Assembly (NCBI RefSeq): GCF_963678635.1
Contig: NC_087064.1
Span: 48,469,346 to 48,533,345, forward strand
Direction: 5' to 3'
Source of the DNA: Symsagittifera roscoffensis
Taxonomy: Eukaryota > Xenacoelomorpha > Acoela > Convolutidae
DNA: 64,000 nucleotides
Positions 10,401-19,962 of this stretch are shown here, piece after piece (the first letter of the stretch is position 1; the number at the start of each line of letters is the position of its first letter). Under the pieces are notes generated by a model. It was given only the letters and a program-made list of their open reading frames with translations, was not told the DNA's origin and did not search any database. The position numbers and the translations under genes are program-made.

Positions 10401-12867
10401 AATGTCCATCATAAATTATTCTACAAATTCAAATAGCTGTAGGGATATCTTTTTTTTTCTGTGAAATTCGAAAGTTGAGATTTAGTGTTTTTTTAATGTT
10501 TACTTGCGTTCAATTCTCTTTTCCAATCTTCGATTGGCCATGTTTAGATGTATATGCAACTGTTTTTTAAGTTGCCAACACAGTAATTGATGATTATCAC
10601 CACAAATTGCATTCTGATTGCAAAATTTTTTTTGTTTGAACTCAGCTGTAGCCTGAGATTTCAGATGATTCTAGTAGTATAGATACTACTAGATGCTAAA
10701 TTGATACTGAAGTTCAACTTCATGCTTTATCTTATCTCTTTTGTGTTCTCTGTGGGTGTGTAGTGGGAGGCAAGTACAGTGAGTGACATGTATGCGGATG
10801 CGGTGGTGGCAGCTCTCCTCAAGAGCGAGGAGGAGAAAGACGAACCATCGGCTAAGAGGGGTGAGGTTTATTGTTAAGAAGTCTTGTTTTGAAGAAGTCT
10901 CTAAGATTATGTAATTAAGCTAGTAGTGCAAAAATTAGAAGTTGCTTCAGTTGACTACAAAATGGTATCAGGCTGCGTTTATGCAATGCGTTTTTGTCGC
11001 TCATTAGAAAAATTTGAATCAGACAAAAACTATCTCAATCCCTTTATCCAAAAAATTTCTCATTTCAGCGGCTTTTTTTGAAAAACGGTCAGGCAGAATT
11101 AGATTGCAGAAAACAATTCCAAAATTTGAGTATCTTAAGCTGTGTAAGGGAGAGGAGTTAATTTTTCAATAAATTCTTCTCGTTTTTTGAAGGTTAACAG
11201 TTGTGTTCTTTTGATTTAGCTGGAAAGTCCTCCCTGTTGGAGGTGAGTGGTGAAGCGGAGTTGGGAGACTGCATGTTCCAGCTGCTGTGTGACATCTACG
11301 GGGACGGGAGTGTGTCCGCCCATCCAGAACACCAACAGGTCAGAGTGAGGCTGGGATCACACATGGCTGCAATCGACCTGAAAACATTCGTGAGTAGACC
11401 ATTCCGATCATAGTTATAATAACTTCAGAAAATCTCGATTGTAGTGTTATAATGGGGGCTATTCTTCTCTCCCAGTGGCCTGGCGGTGGGCGCGATGGCA
11501 CTTCGCGCCGATAACCGCCAGGCGTTTTTGTAAACAGTTCGTGTCTCGGTTCTTGCAATCACACAAAACGCATCAGCCCGGTTGCGACATACCAATTATA
11601 TACTTCTAATTGTTGGTGCGAGTTGTCACTTTTTCGAAAAGTGCGAAATGCCGCTTTCGACCAGTTGTCGCCTCACGAATATCGGTATTCGTACCTTCTG
11701 GCATGAGGGTTTCTCCCATACTTAACGATTTGAAACGGTGCGCGTTCATAATCTTCAAATAAAATATCGTCGCAAGTAAAAGTTTCCAAACGACATTTAA
11801 TATTGCAGACAGAATATATCCCCGGTTTAAAATATACCTGGTAGTCTTTTTCTGAAATACTCGTTTTATCGCAGAATTATCTCCGGAAAAATGTATCTCC
11901 GATAATTTTTAAGAATAATAGCGAAAACTCTCATATAGGTCTTGCTGATTTTTTTTGTTTCTTTTTGCGGAAAAAGTCTTAAAATGTGCATAAGTCTGTA
12001 ATAGCTACAGATGTACATTCATACATATTGATGCATTTATGAATGCACTGAGCTATATATGAACTTTTTGAGTTCAATTGAAATTCATCTGCTGAAAGTG
12101 ACGTAAATCCACTCTCCAAATACGAACTTGCAATTGGCGCGAAAATTCGTGAGCGATTTCTAGTTTCGAAAGCGGAATTTGTTATTAAGATTTCCCAGCG
12201 GAAAAAAAACTTTATCTGTTGATCTGGTTTTCTCAAGTTGGGTTAATTTTATCAAAAAAGCGGCAATCATAAATTGTTCTAGAAATTCATAGAGCTTATA
12301 GGGCATCTATTTTTTTCTTTGAAATTTGAAAGTTGAGATTGTTTCAACAAATTCAGTGTTTTTTAAATGTTTGCTTGCGTTTGTGATAAATTATCATCAC
12401 TATCAAAATTATTCTAGGCCTACATACAGTATTTCCATATCACGTCCATCAACCACTAAGACATAAACCATCAAGGCTGAAGCGCTGTCAAATCCTTAAA
12501 TTGCAGCAATATATACGGCTTCATAGATGTGTAATGAGTAAATTTTGCAGCGAGTGAATGGAAATTTATGTGTTAACGAATGGAGGGGAGAGAGTGTTCG
12601 ATTTCAGGTCGAATTTTTCAATCAGATAGCTCTACAAGTTTATTTAAAATATTGTTTTTGCCTTAATGTGTTTATCCCACATAAATAGTACCTTATCGCC
12701 AAATTTTTATGATAATTCTTCACCTAACTTCGAGAAAGCCATTTCCCATTTTTCCTCCATTTCAGGAAGTAATATGTGAAGATGACGTTGACTTGAAGCT
12801 GAACATCGAAGAGAGCATCTCTAGGCTTAAAGTGGCCATGAAAGACTGTCTCCAGAACACAAACTGA
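4386..12867 (+). CDS. CPSF3: CPSF3 (CPSF73) mRNA 3'-end endonuclease, 5'-truncated in window, 13 exons
   Basis: Cleavage and polyadenylation specificity factor subunit 3 is the zinc-dependent nuclear endonuclease that cuts pre-mRNA before poly(A) addition, and histone pre-mRNA as well. Thirteen exons join in frame with AG acceptors and GT donors: 4386-4470, 4580-4672, 4855-4944, 5363-5513, 6067-6242, 6510-6668, 7215-7361, 7870-8022, 8643-8751, 9410-9609, 10764-10860, 11220-11389, 12766-12867. They give about 576 residues ending in TGA. The family is about 680 residues, so roughly the first 115 residues (including the HxHxDH motif) are missing. Visible hallmarks are [55 protein letters not shown] and ILVHGEE, the metallo-beta-lactamase and beta-CASP motifs. 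Exons are clearly more GC-rich than the introns. No frameshift or stop was seen, so the gene looks functional. Confidence 0.97.
4580..4672 (+). CDS. CPSF3: CPSF3 exon, HAGHVLGA metal-ligand motif
   Basis: Encodes 31 residues in phase 0, including [18 protein letters not shown]. The second His of HAGH corresponds to the zinc-ligand His of metallo-beta-lactamase motif 3 (His158 in human). The donor is GTAAGT. Confidence 0.95.
4855..4944 (+). CDS. CPSF3: CPSF3 exon, TGDYS motif
   Basis: Encodes 30 residues starting [14 protein letters not shown]. The Asp is the bridging zinc ligand of motif 4. The donor is GTAAGT. Confidence 0.95.
5363..5513 (+). CDS. CPSF3: CPSF3 exon, start of beta-CASP domain
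   Basis: Encodes [13 protein letters not shown] and then [15 protein letters not shown]. The Glu of EATYG is beta-CASP motif A, paired in the family with the catalytic His of the SAH motif. The exon ends with one base of a split Asp codon; the donor is GTTAGT. Confidence 0.95.
6067..6242 (+). CDS. CPSF3: CPSF3 exon, beta-CASP domain
   Basis: Completes the split Asp codon and encodes [19 protein letters not shown] followed by a region ending RHVSNLK. The donor is GTCATT, a weak match to the consensus, but the joined frame is exact. Confidence 0.94.
6510..6668 (+). CDS. CPSF3: CPSF3 exon, [10 protein letters not shown] block
   Basis: Encodes [20 protein letters not shown] and later [14 protein letters not shown], among the most conserved blocks of CPSF73. 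Phase 0 at both ends; the donor is GTTAGT. Confidence 0.96.
7215..7361 (+). CDS. CPSF3: CPSF3 exon, SAH catalytic motif
   Basis: Encodes 49 residues from DILAQPEEV to RALQPPHL, including [15 protein letters not shown]. The His corresponds to His396 of human CPSF73, the proposed general acid. The donor reads GTCCGC, which is unusual; the next exon continues exactly with ILVHGEE. Confidence 0.95.
7870..8022 (+). CDS. CPSF3: CPSF3 exon, ILVHGEE motif
   Basis: Starts [13 protein letters not shown], whose His is the zinc ligand equivalent to human His418, and ends YPGEKMAK. Phase 0 at both ends. It closes the metallo-beta-lactamase fold. Confidence 0.95.
8643..8751 (+). CDS. CPSF3: CPSF3 exon, [13 protein letters not shown] block
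   Basis: Encodes [18 protein letters not shown] and [17 protein letters not shown], the linker into the C-terminal domain. Ends with one base of a split His codon; the donor is GTAAGT. Confidence 0.94.
9118..9190 (+). mobile_element. Possible second tRNA-derived SINE head
   Basis: Within the intron 8752-9409, the stretch with AAGTGGTTACGTCTCTC, TGCCTCTCAATCGAAAGGTCGG and a weak B-box-like segment resembles a long-variable-arm tRNA head (Ser/Leu type) as used by SINEs. The B box is poor and no second copy was found in this window, so this is tentative. Confidence 0.35.
9410..9609 (+). CDS. CPSF3: CPSF3 exon, start of C-terminal domain
   Basis: Encodes [17 protein letters not shown] through to DGICILE. 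This begins the CPSF73/CPSF100 C-terminal domain that binds partner subunits. The donor is GTAGAT. Confidence 0.93.
9654..9722. repeat. Three tandem copies of a 22-bp unit
   Basis: A unit of 22 bp, beginning ATGGATGGATCTCC and ending AGATATCA, occurs three times without visible change just inside the CPSF3 intron that starts at 9610. It is a small minisatellite. Confidence 0.9.
9838..10040 (+). mobile_element. tRNA-derived SINE, copy 2
   Basis: It has an A-box-like TGGCTGAGTGG (9851-9861) and a B-box-like GATTCGAAGC near 9905. After these come GTAGCCGAGTTTTTGCTAATTCG, a T-rich run, AGAGCTGC, GTTCTCGCAAGTG and GCTTCGCCTCT, in the same order as the copy at 3138. It lies inside the CPSF3 intron 9610-10763 in the same orientation as the gene. 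The shared head and tail support one SINE family. Confidence 0.72.
10104..10511. repeat. Dispersed repeat R2, copy 1
   Basis: This stretch and 11927-12382 share blocks in the same order and orientation: ATATAGGTCTTGCTGA, GAAAAAGTC..TAAAAT, AAATCCACT, a TTCGAAA.TGGAA block, TTTTCTCAA.TTGGGTTAATTTT, ATCATAAATT.TTCTA and GAAAGTTGAGATT. It lies in a CPSF3 intron. No terminal repeats, coding capacity or tRNA head were seen, so the class is unknown. Confidence 0.7.
10764..10860 (+). CDS. CPSF3: CPSF3 exon, C-terminal domain
   Basis: Encodes [19 protein letters not shown] followed by an acidic/basic linker [13 protein letters not shown]. It matches the conserved SNDMYAD block of the family. One-base overhang; the donor is GTGAGG. 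Confidence 0.92.
11220..11389 (+). CDS. CPSF3: CPSF3 exon, C-terminal domain
   Basis: Encodes [16 protein letters not shown], the block with [15 protein letters not shown], and [10 protein letters not shown]. This matches the LQDIFG region of CPSF73. The donor is GTGAGT. Confidence 0.92.
11479..11692. other. GC-rich cluster of four hairpins in CPSF3 last intron
   Basis: Perfect inverted repeats follow one another. First, CCTGGCGGT (11479-11487) pairs with ACCGCCAGG (11514-11522), with an inner stem GGCGCGA (11489-11495)/TCGCGCC (11503-11509) and a 7-nt loop. Then CAATTA/TAATTG (11593-11612), CACTTTT/AAAAGTG (11627-11643) and ACGAATA/TATTCGT (11675-11692). The local GC content is far above the flanking intron. 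It could be a structured non-coding RNA or a folded transposon remnant; no known RNA family was recognised. Confidence 0.5.
11927..12382. repeat. Dispersed repeat R2, copy 2
   Basis: Related to 10104-10511, with the shared blocks in the same order. It carries an extra segment near 11985-12060 that is missing from copy 1. It lies in the last CPSF3 intron. Confidence 0.7.
12766..12867 (+). CDS. CPSF3: CPSF3 last exon
   Basis: Encodes [18 protein letters not shown] and ends KDCLQNTN followed by TGA at 12865-12867. The acidic CEDD segment matches the end of the family's C-terminal domain. Confidence 0.93.
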   Translation, partial: EVICEDDVDLKLNIEESISRLKVAMKDCLQNTN

Positions 12868-12959
12868 AAGCTCCAAATAACGTCTCTCAAACATGATTTT
12901 AGTGCAATTCTATATCACTTCTTGATTCTGTTAGTCCCCGCTAAGTGTTTTTCTTTTGA

Positions 12960-12965
12960 ATTAAA
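12960..12965 (+). promoter_or_regulatory. CPSF3 candidate poly(A) signal ATTAAA
   Basis: ATTAAA lies 93 bp after the CPSF3 stop codon and is followed by T-rich sequence and ATCATAATATTG. It is the commonest variant poly(A) hexamer; no AATAAA is closer. Confidence 0.5.
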
Positions 12966-14443
12966 TTATCATAATATTGTTTTTACTCATCGAGATCATT
13001 TATTCTCGAGGGAGAGGGTCGATATAGGAGCCAGTTGTTTTTACCCCTCATTCCGTTGATTTATTGTTTTGGTTTTTTGCTGGCCTGTGAAATCTTGCCC
13101 CACCCTCAAACTCTAGCCCGGATTATGGTGGGCCTTGACCCACAGATTTTCGGACTGTGATGTCACTATCTCATCGGCTACCTCGAATTTTTGTTTTCTG
13201 TCCACTAAACAAAATTTTCATTGCGGTGAAACACGATTGAAACCATCGTTCAATTATTCAGATTAACTTACAAAAGAAAATTGTTATCATGTTTGATTTT
13301 TGAATGCGCTCAAATTTAAAGATGCGCCTGCTTGTTTACAAAGCTGTACACCTTGCCTTCTATTAAGTTTCCTTTTAAAGAAATCAATTTTTTATCGACA
13401 AAACATAAACGGTTCCTGATGAAGTCAGTGCTGCCACTAGCAATGTTAATAGCAATAATAGGAGCTAATTTGGAGGTTCCTACAAGGTGAGTTTTCAAAA
13501 TTACTCTTGCCATAACGGAAAATATGATCTTCTGTTGAACAAAATTACTCTTTCTGCATATTTGATCAAAAAATGTTGCTTTTTTGAATACAAAAAAGCT
13601 TAATGAGCGAAACATTGGTTAAAACAAAAAACTAATTTAAATCATAGATAAAAACAGTAATGGGCAAAGTTAAGGAACTCAGAAGTCAGAACTTCTATTG
13701 CTAAATTTGTGCAACGAATGTAACGGATTAGCTCAAAACTTTTGGATGAACAAGAGCAAGTCAAAAGCAAAGCCTAAATTGACTTTTGTTACCAGTTTCA
13801 ACAAATCAAAAGATGACATTTTCAACATCATATGTTTATATATAATTTTTTTTTCATCTTAGGTCTTACGAAATTCTAATTTGTTTTAGAAGCTATCCTG
13901 GATTACATTAATTTCTTAAGATGAACTGTATAATTTATCCCTCTGGGTAATAATAAACATTTTCAGAAAATATGCAAAAACCTAACAAAATGATATATTT
14001 TTTAAAAACATTGTCCTCTTTCCAATGAAAAAACGGATCTTCAAATTTTTAGTTTCACAAAAATTTGAATTTTGATCAAGACCAGTTTTTTTGTTCATTT
14101 TTTTCTTTTCAGTTCATAAATAAAAAAGGGAGCTGGAAAATTTCGGAAAACACTGTTTAATTAGTTTTTTTAAATGAAAACAAAATATTTTTTTTCTATT
14201 TAATCACAAGAAGCAGGTTTCATTAAAAAGCACTTCAGTTGAACGAATTTTGATGAAGTTCAAGAAATTGTAAAGTGATATTGTTTTTCTATAAAATGAA
14301 CTAAAAAAACTAACAAACTCCAAAAGAGATAGAGTTATGAGCAATTTCTCTGTTGACATTTGAACTTTATGTGCATTGATAGTTATTTACAGCTCTAATG
14401 TCCTTTTTTTTCACGCTAATTATAGGTTTTGTTTGATTGACTT
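12966..14443. other. AT-rich intergenic stretch, nothing recognised
   Basis: Between the CPSF3 3' end and element C. The longest ORF (99 codons, minus strand at 13316-13615) is Phe/Lys-rich and resembles no known protein, so it is not called. Confidence 0.5.
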
Positions 14444-14648
14444 TGTGGTGTTGCTATCGTTATGAGTTAAGACTGATCTCGTATTTAAGCTTACGCTAAA
14501 GGTCATAGTCCTAAACTATGTTCAGTAACACATTGTTTTAGTTGTCGTTACGATCTAATCTGAAACAGTATCTTCGAAAGACTGAACTAACGTTGAAAGC
14601 TCATGTAACATTTTAAAATCAAAGAATCTGTAGTTAAACCCCCAGGTA
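14444..14648 (+). repeat. Element C 5' LTR
   Basis: Begins TGTGGTGTTGCTATCGTTAT and shares with 18415-18643 the blocks CACGCTAAAGGTCAT-like, AACTATGTTCAGTAACACA, TTGTTT.AGTTGTCGT and GTAGTTAAA, ending around AGGTAAA. The 3' edge is set by the primer-binding site that follows. Confidence 0.8.
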
Positions 14649-14651
14649 AAT

Positions 14652-14660
14652 TGGTGGCAG
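14652..14660 (+). promoter_or_regulatory. Element C primer-binding site, tRNA-Leu type
   Basis: TGGTGGCAG just after the LTR is complementary to the CTGCCACCA 3' end of animal tRNA-Leu, the usual primer for many gypsy elements. Only the first nine bases match well. Confidence 0.65.
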
Positions 14661-14944
14661 GAGAAGACATAATGGTCAGCGACATAATTGTAGCCAATAT
14701 CTCAAATTTAGGACGAACTCATGAAGGAAGCTATGACTCCAAAAAAGAGTATGCAAAACGATTAAAACAGATGCGGAAGAACACCAAGACTATTTGAGAG
14801 AAGGGCTGATATGGGAATTTGTTGAGCGGTTATGTAAACTGCGTGCAAAGGAATAGTGGGAGTTGTCGAGGGAAGCCGTGCAACTTATGAGGAAAGTCCT
14901 AATCAGCGCAGCGCCATCAGGTTTGCCTTGCCATGGGTCAAGAT

Positions 14945-14986
14945 TGCAGACAAGGTGGCATGAAGAACCATTTTGTTAGGATGTGT
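14945..14986 (+). pseudogene. Element C Gag zinc-knuckle remnant
   Basis: Reads C-RQ-G-GMKN-H-FVRM-C, i.e. a CX2CX4HX4C zinc knuckle in which the second Cys codon has become Gly. The surrounding frame (about 14660-15000) is interrupted. It marks the end of the nucleocapsid part of Gag. Confidence 0.6.
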
Positions 14987-15377
14987 AGGAGTGGAGGCCA
15001 AAACGGCTGGTGTAGTGCTAATTCTAGAGGCAGACGAGTATGAAGACTGTCGAGAGGTGGAGGTGGAACGAGTCCTATATTCCGTGACAAGGGTTATTAT
15101 GTTGATGGGAGAGAGCAAGATAGTGACCAGCGTGAAAAAAATATGATGTAAAGTCAACAAATCTAATAGAAAATACAATTTGGTGGTTCGGATTCATCAG
15201 ATAAACATGATATGAATGCAATTGATGATAAGACAGAGTATTCAAAATCAGTTAAGGAATCAAAAAAGGATTACAATACAAAATGCAAAAATGTCGAGGC
15301 ATTCAATGTTTTTCTTTCCAATAGACAGGAAGCAGAAGATACGACTATGAGTAGGACATATTGAGTTTAAGTTTGCC

Positions 15378-15410
15378 GTGGTTAGTGGGAGTTCTAGAAG
15401 TCGGATGCCA
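15378..15410 (+). pseudogene. Element C aspartic protease remnant
   Basis: FAVVSGSSRSRMP resembles the VDSGSS-type active-site strand of retroelement proteases, with the catalytic Asp replaced by Val. It stands at the expected place between Gag and RT. Confidence 0.5.
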
Positions 15411-15782
15411 TGATATATGGTAACGATAGCCAACGGAAACTCGGAGCGAGCGTTTTGGTAAGATTCAGACGGGGTACTACGAGAAGTTCTGTTGACACTT
15501 CCGAAGTTCCGGGAAAAATGACAATGTACTTAAAATTCAATTTGCGAAACAACTTCCAAGGCTATTTACACGAAACGAAATAGCGAAAAGATTTTTTCCT
15601 TAATTCGACGCTTAAAAAACGTTTCACACCTAAGCAACAAAAGGGACGGAGAATTTATTATTTTTTTCAAAACAAGGTAATGGGTGAGACCAAAAGACTA
15701 GAAAAAAATTGGCACGTACCAAATGTGAAAAACGCGCAGACCAACAGTTTGTTCTCCTATCGTTCTAACGGTTAAACCTTTT

Positions 15783-16140
15783 TGTTTCTTTGATGTTACT
15801 ATTGTAATCTCAACTGATGGTTATGAAGATCATTTTAGTGAAGTGGAAAAATGTTTAAAACGATTGCTTGACAAAAAATATTTTTGTTTATTTACCAAAG
15901 TGCGAAATTGCAAAAGCATTTGAATAGCTCAATTTTGAAGTGTCAATGCCGGGTTTTAAACAGCTGAAACTAAAAACCGAATCCTTCCGCTGGAATTAAA
16001 AACCGCTGCAAAAATACCGTCGCCAACCACAAAAAAAAAACAAAGATCTTTCCTTGGACCGGTACATTATGTGACAAAATTTAAACCAGGTTTAGCGGCA
16101 CTGTGTTTGTCATTCAGAGATTTGTTAAAACTAGGATAAT
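15783..16140 (+). pseudogene. Element C reverse transcriptase/RNase H remnant
   Basis: The segment VTIVISTDGYEDHFSEVEK follows the position of the YxDD active site, which has decayed to a form without both Asp residues. It continues with KCLKRLLDKKYF. Further on, the thumb/connection motif QRSFLGPVHYVTKFKPGLA matches the LGxxNYxxKFxPxLA signature of Ty3/gypsy pol. Several in-frame stops are present. Confidence 0.65.
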
Positions 16141-17279
16141 ATGAAATACATGAAAAGATTTCCAGTTGGTCAAGTTTAAATTTTTCAAGATAACGGAATA
16201 AAACTCATTTTAACAAAAAATTGGAAGCGCACTCAAAGTGTGACGCGCTCAAAGTGTGACGCTTCAGAAGGTTGGAAGAGTGTCGCGCGTCCTCAATTGG
16301 GCCGAAATGAGAAAATGAGATATAGTTTTGAAGAGTTTTAATTGTTAGGTGTCGTATGGTCTATCGAGCATTTTCGTTACTAGTTGTACGGTCATTATGG
16401 TTGCAGTTCATAGAAAGTGATTTACTGTTCTTGAACCTAACCGTACAATCAAAACAGATCAAAGTAGGTTATTTAGATGAATAGATCGTCCGGATCCATT
16501 TACATTTAAAGTAGAGCGGTTTCCAGGAAACAATATTGGTTTGCTCGATTACATTCCCCGTTTTCCGGCCAGAAAAATTTGATTAGGAATTTATTGTTGC
16601 ACAAATTACATCAATTATTAATTTGTTACGTAATTTCAATTCGTTGGATAAAGGATCGGAGGGAAAGTTCAGGCATTTGTTTGGTCTGAAAACGAGCAAA
16701 GATTTGAGTCACACCCCTAACTGCACAACTTTGAATAATAAATTGAGTGAAAAGAATTCACTATTCAAAATTTGCGCGAGTAGTCAAACATCAATATTCA
16801 TATGGTCAACAAAGAGAAGAACAACGAGGACGAAGTGCAGACGATGACAGACCCGTTGGAGACTATTGTTGCTGCTCTGACAAATCGAGACGCGAAATAA
16901 CGAGAATTGCGGAACTGCATCATCAACAAAGACGAGGAGAGATGTCGCAAACTAGGCCAGTACTATCTTCATTATTGAACGACTTGAGCTTGAAACGTGA
17001 AATAATCGTGTTTGATCAGGAAATTGCAATTCCGATTCAACTGCAATCAGTAGGATGTGGTTTTTTTCCACTCAACTCACCCGGACCAAACAGGAATGAC
17101 AGAACTCGCAGAGAAAGTTTGGTTGAAAAGAATAAGGACAACATCCTCAAGTCCTCAACGTGCAAGCCGCGCACTAAAATCGATAAGAACCTAAATCTAA
17201 AATAAATAAAACGCTGAACCATTAACAAAATTGAAAGAACTGAACGAAAACCTTCAAATGAATTCATTGAGGTCAATAG

Positions 17280-17600
17280 TTAATGAAAAAAAATGTGAAG
17301 TACATTTTCTTTTTGCGGTTGATTGGTACTCTAAATTTGCCACCTTTAATTTTTTCACAATCGCAAACGTTGGAAAAACGTTGGTGGAAACGTGCTTCGG
17401 TTCCTTGAGTTTTATATTAGATTAAATAGAGTTCTTAGGGCGATAATAGTTGTTCAGTCGACATGCCTTAAAGCAACGGTGGTGAAAACATTGACTGAGG
17501 ATAATAATTCAGAACTCCTGATATCGCTGGCGAGTGAGCAACGTGCGTCAAGAACAGTGGAATGGTTAATTCGTACACTCAGAGAAAATTAGGATGTATA
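17280..17600 (+). pseudogene. Element C integrase core remnant
   Basis: The stretch with LFAVDWYSKFATFNFFTI matches the first catalytic Asp strand of gypsy integrases, and VEWLIRTLREN near 17556 matches the strand with the catalytic Glu. The segment between them is frameshifted. It is followed by degenerate sequence up to the 3' LTR. Confidence 0.6.
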
Positions 17601-18414
17601 AACGAAGAAATCAAAGGACAATTCTAATTACTGGAATTTCTGCTTCGCTTAATAAATCAACTGCGGATAACTAAACAACGATTGATAAAATTGTCACTGT
17701 TTCAAGCGCATTTAGCCGCTATCAAACTCGTGTCGATTAATGGTGACCCCAGGTCGATCAGAAGACAGAAGTGTTGTGTTAAAGACCGTGTTGCTATAGA
17801 AAATGTGAGTACCGAGTTACAACGTCATACACAAACGCCAACTAAACGGAAAGCTTAAGGGGACGTCAAAAATAGGAAAAAGGTAGTCCAAAAAGGAACA
17901 GGCAAAATGGATCATCCTGAGGAGACCGTAACAAGCTTCGGAGAAGGATTCGGACGAGATATTCAGACAGAGACGGAAGTATCCCACGATTCCAGTAACA
18001 GGGAGGTCGCACTTCCGGATACTGCGGAAGGAGATTTGGGATTCGCGGCCCAATTCGAATCAGCGGATATGCCAGGACCATCAACGCAAAACGATGCCAG
18101 AAGTTTTTATCAAAATTGTCAGCATTAAAGCGAGAAAGGCGACTAATTGAAATTGGAGTCAAGATTTGCAGTGTGAGCGAAGCGAAATGGGGAAAAACGG
18201 TGATTCCACAATGAAACAAAGGAGAAGAGGGCAAAATAGTAGCGAAACCCTCGGATCACAGCTGAATCGACGGAACTTGAAGTTCGAAGTGAAAAAAAGG
18301 AAAAAAAAAGTCGAAATTTGAACATATTAGAACCAAAAAAATGACTATCAAGAAAAACTTCATTTGAAAAACTTTTATAAAAACTGTTTAAAAGTCAATT
18401 TGCCCGAAGGGGTA

Positions 18415-18643
18415 TGTGGTGGTGCTATCGTTATATGTTAAGATAGATCTCTTTTTCACGCTAAAGGTCATTGCTAACGCCAAAGTCCATTGTCCTAGCT
18501 GATGTTGACTGGTGCTTGGCAAAACTATGTTCAGTAACACATTGTTTCAGTTGTCGTCACGAACTGATCTGGAATAGTATGATCTAAAATAGAACACGTT
18601 TTTTACTAAGTTCTTGCAATCAGTAGTTAAATCCTTTAGGTAA
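18415..18643 (+). repeat. Element C 3' LTR
   Basis: Begins TGTGGTGGTGCTATCGTTAT directly after a short purine tract (GAAGGGGTA), a likely polypurine tract. It shares block order with 14444-14648 but carries an extra ~30-bp segment around 18475-18520. Confidence 0.8.
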
Positions 18644-19962
18644 GGTTTTTTATCATAGTTGGATCCGACTTCAAGTTATATCCGCTGTACACCTGGGCAT
18701 TTACCAGTCTCTCAGTTTTTTTACTGCTCTCTTGGCTTCTAAAACGCACACATTATTGAGTTTTTGTGTGAAAGACTCTCTCAATTAAGGTGTTTGAAAA
18801 ATGTTTTTGACTTCCTTGCAGTTTATTGCCAATTTTTTCTCTGGTATCTCAAACTGGAAAACGTTATTGTGCAGATGCCAAATCACATAGGTGTACAGCT
18901 TAGTTGCTTCTTCTGTGAAACAGACTCAAAAGCTACAAAAGTTAATCAAAAAAACTTTTTTGCAGTTTCCTTGAGTTATAAACAGATAAAATAACGGATT
19001 GTCGACAGCTTTAGATTTAATCGTTTTGATGAAGCTTCAAATTAGTTTTTCCTCTAAATTTTTTTGGTGCAGATTTGCGTCATTTTCAAAGAATTTATTT
19101 GAGTTAAATTTTATATCCGTTGTTTTTGTCCATCCATGAAGTGCTGATCTTGATGGCAGCTTCCAATCTGTAAGTAACTTTTGGTCGCTCCTCTTCAACT
19201 ACAGAACACACTCTTTATCTATTGCTGTTTTAATTAGCTGGATTTCATTAGATGCATTTGACCTCTGTGTTAGATATAGTTGGAATAGTCTATAACGCTT
19301 GCTGAGTGAAAAAAAATAACTCGCGCTACAGTATTTCTCTACTAAAAACTGAAAGTTAAAATGAAATTTTAATAATCTCTTTCATGTAAAAAATGAAGAT
19401 CAAGTATGAAAATTTTAGCAATGGTACAATTTCGCGACATCCACTTATGCAAAATCAGTTGATAATTTTTTGACAAGCCTCTATGCAAAAGCACCTAAAA
19501 ACATAATTTCCGAAAAGAAGTACGTCCAAATCTTCCAAACAATGCATCTAAAGGTCGTTTTTTGGCCTGTTTATTCAGAAAGTTGCCCGCGGCTCCTCTT
19601 TGTGGAATAACAGGGTCTGCTTAGTGCACATTGGCAGCATATCAGGCAAGATATTTTGCTGGTCCATTTTTTTTTTAAATGCTGGTCGCAGATCATTTTG
19701 TCGAGCTACAAAATTCGTACTGTTTTGGGAGATCCTAGCCATTTTCATGAGAAAGTTTGACTACAAGCAAAATATGAAATAGAATCAAACGGCGCAATTT
19801 TTCGCTCAAAACAGGAAAGAGCTGAAAATTCTTCCTATAACTATAGTGCTTTGCCACTGCACCCGGCAACATCAACTGCATGCGGCGCAACACAATGTCA
19901 AATAACATGGAATCTGGAAAAGTTCAAACTTCAAGAAATAGTAGATCTCATTTCAACAAAAA
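18644..19962. other. AT-rich intergenic stretch, nothing recognised
   Basis: No protein family, RNA gene or repeat copy was identified. Short ORFs at 18764 and 19600 have no recognisable content. Confidence 0.5.

Larger units (their letters stand above)
14444..18643 (+). mobile_element. Element C: decayed Ty3/gypsy LTR retrotransposon, 4.2 kb
   Basis: Two related LTRs (14444-14648 and 18415-18643) flank an interior with a primer-binding site, a Gag zinc-knuckle remnant, a protease remnant, an RT/RNase H segment and an integrase segment, in the Ty3/gypsy order. All coding parts are broken by stops, frameshifts and lost catalytic residues. The length fits a gag-pol element without a third ORF. 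Orientation is plus. LTR divergence (several substitutions and indels) shows an old insertion. Confidence 0.82.

Noticed and set aside
11979-12236. 85-codon minus-strand ORF in the last CPSF3 intron
   Set aside because: It lies within repeat R2, and the other R2 copy does not keep the frame open.
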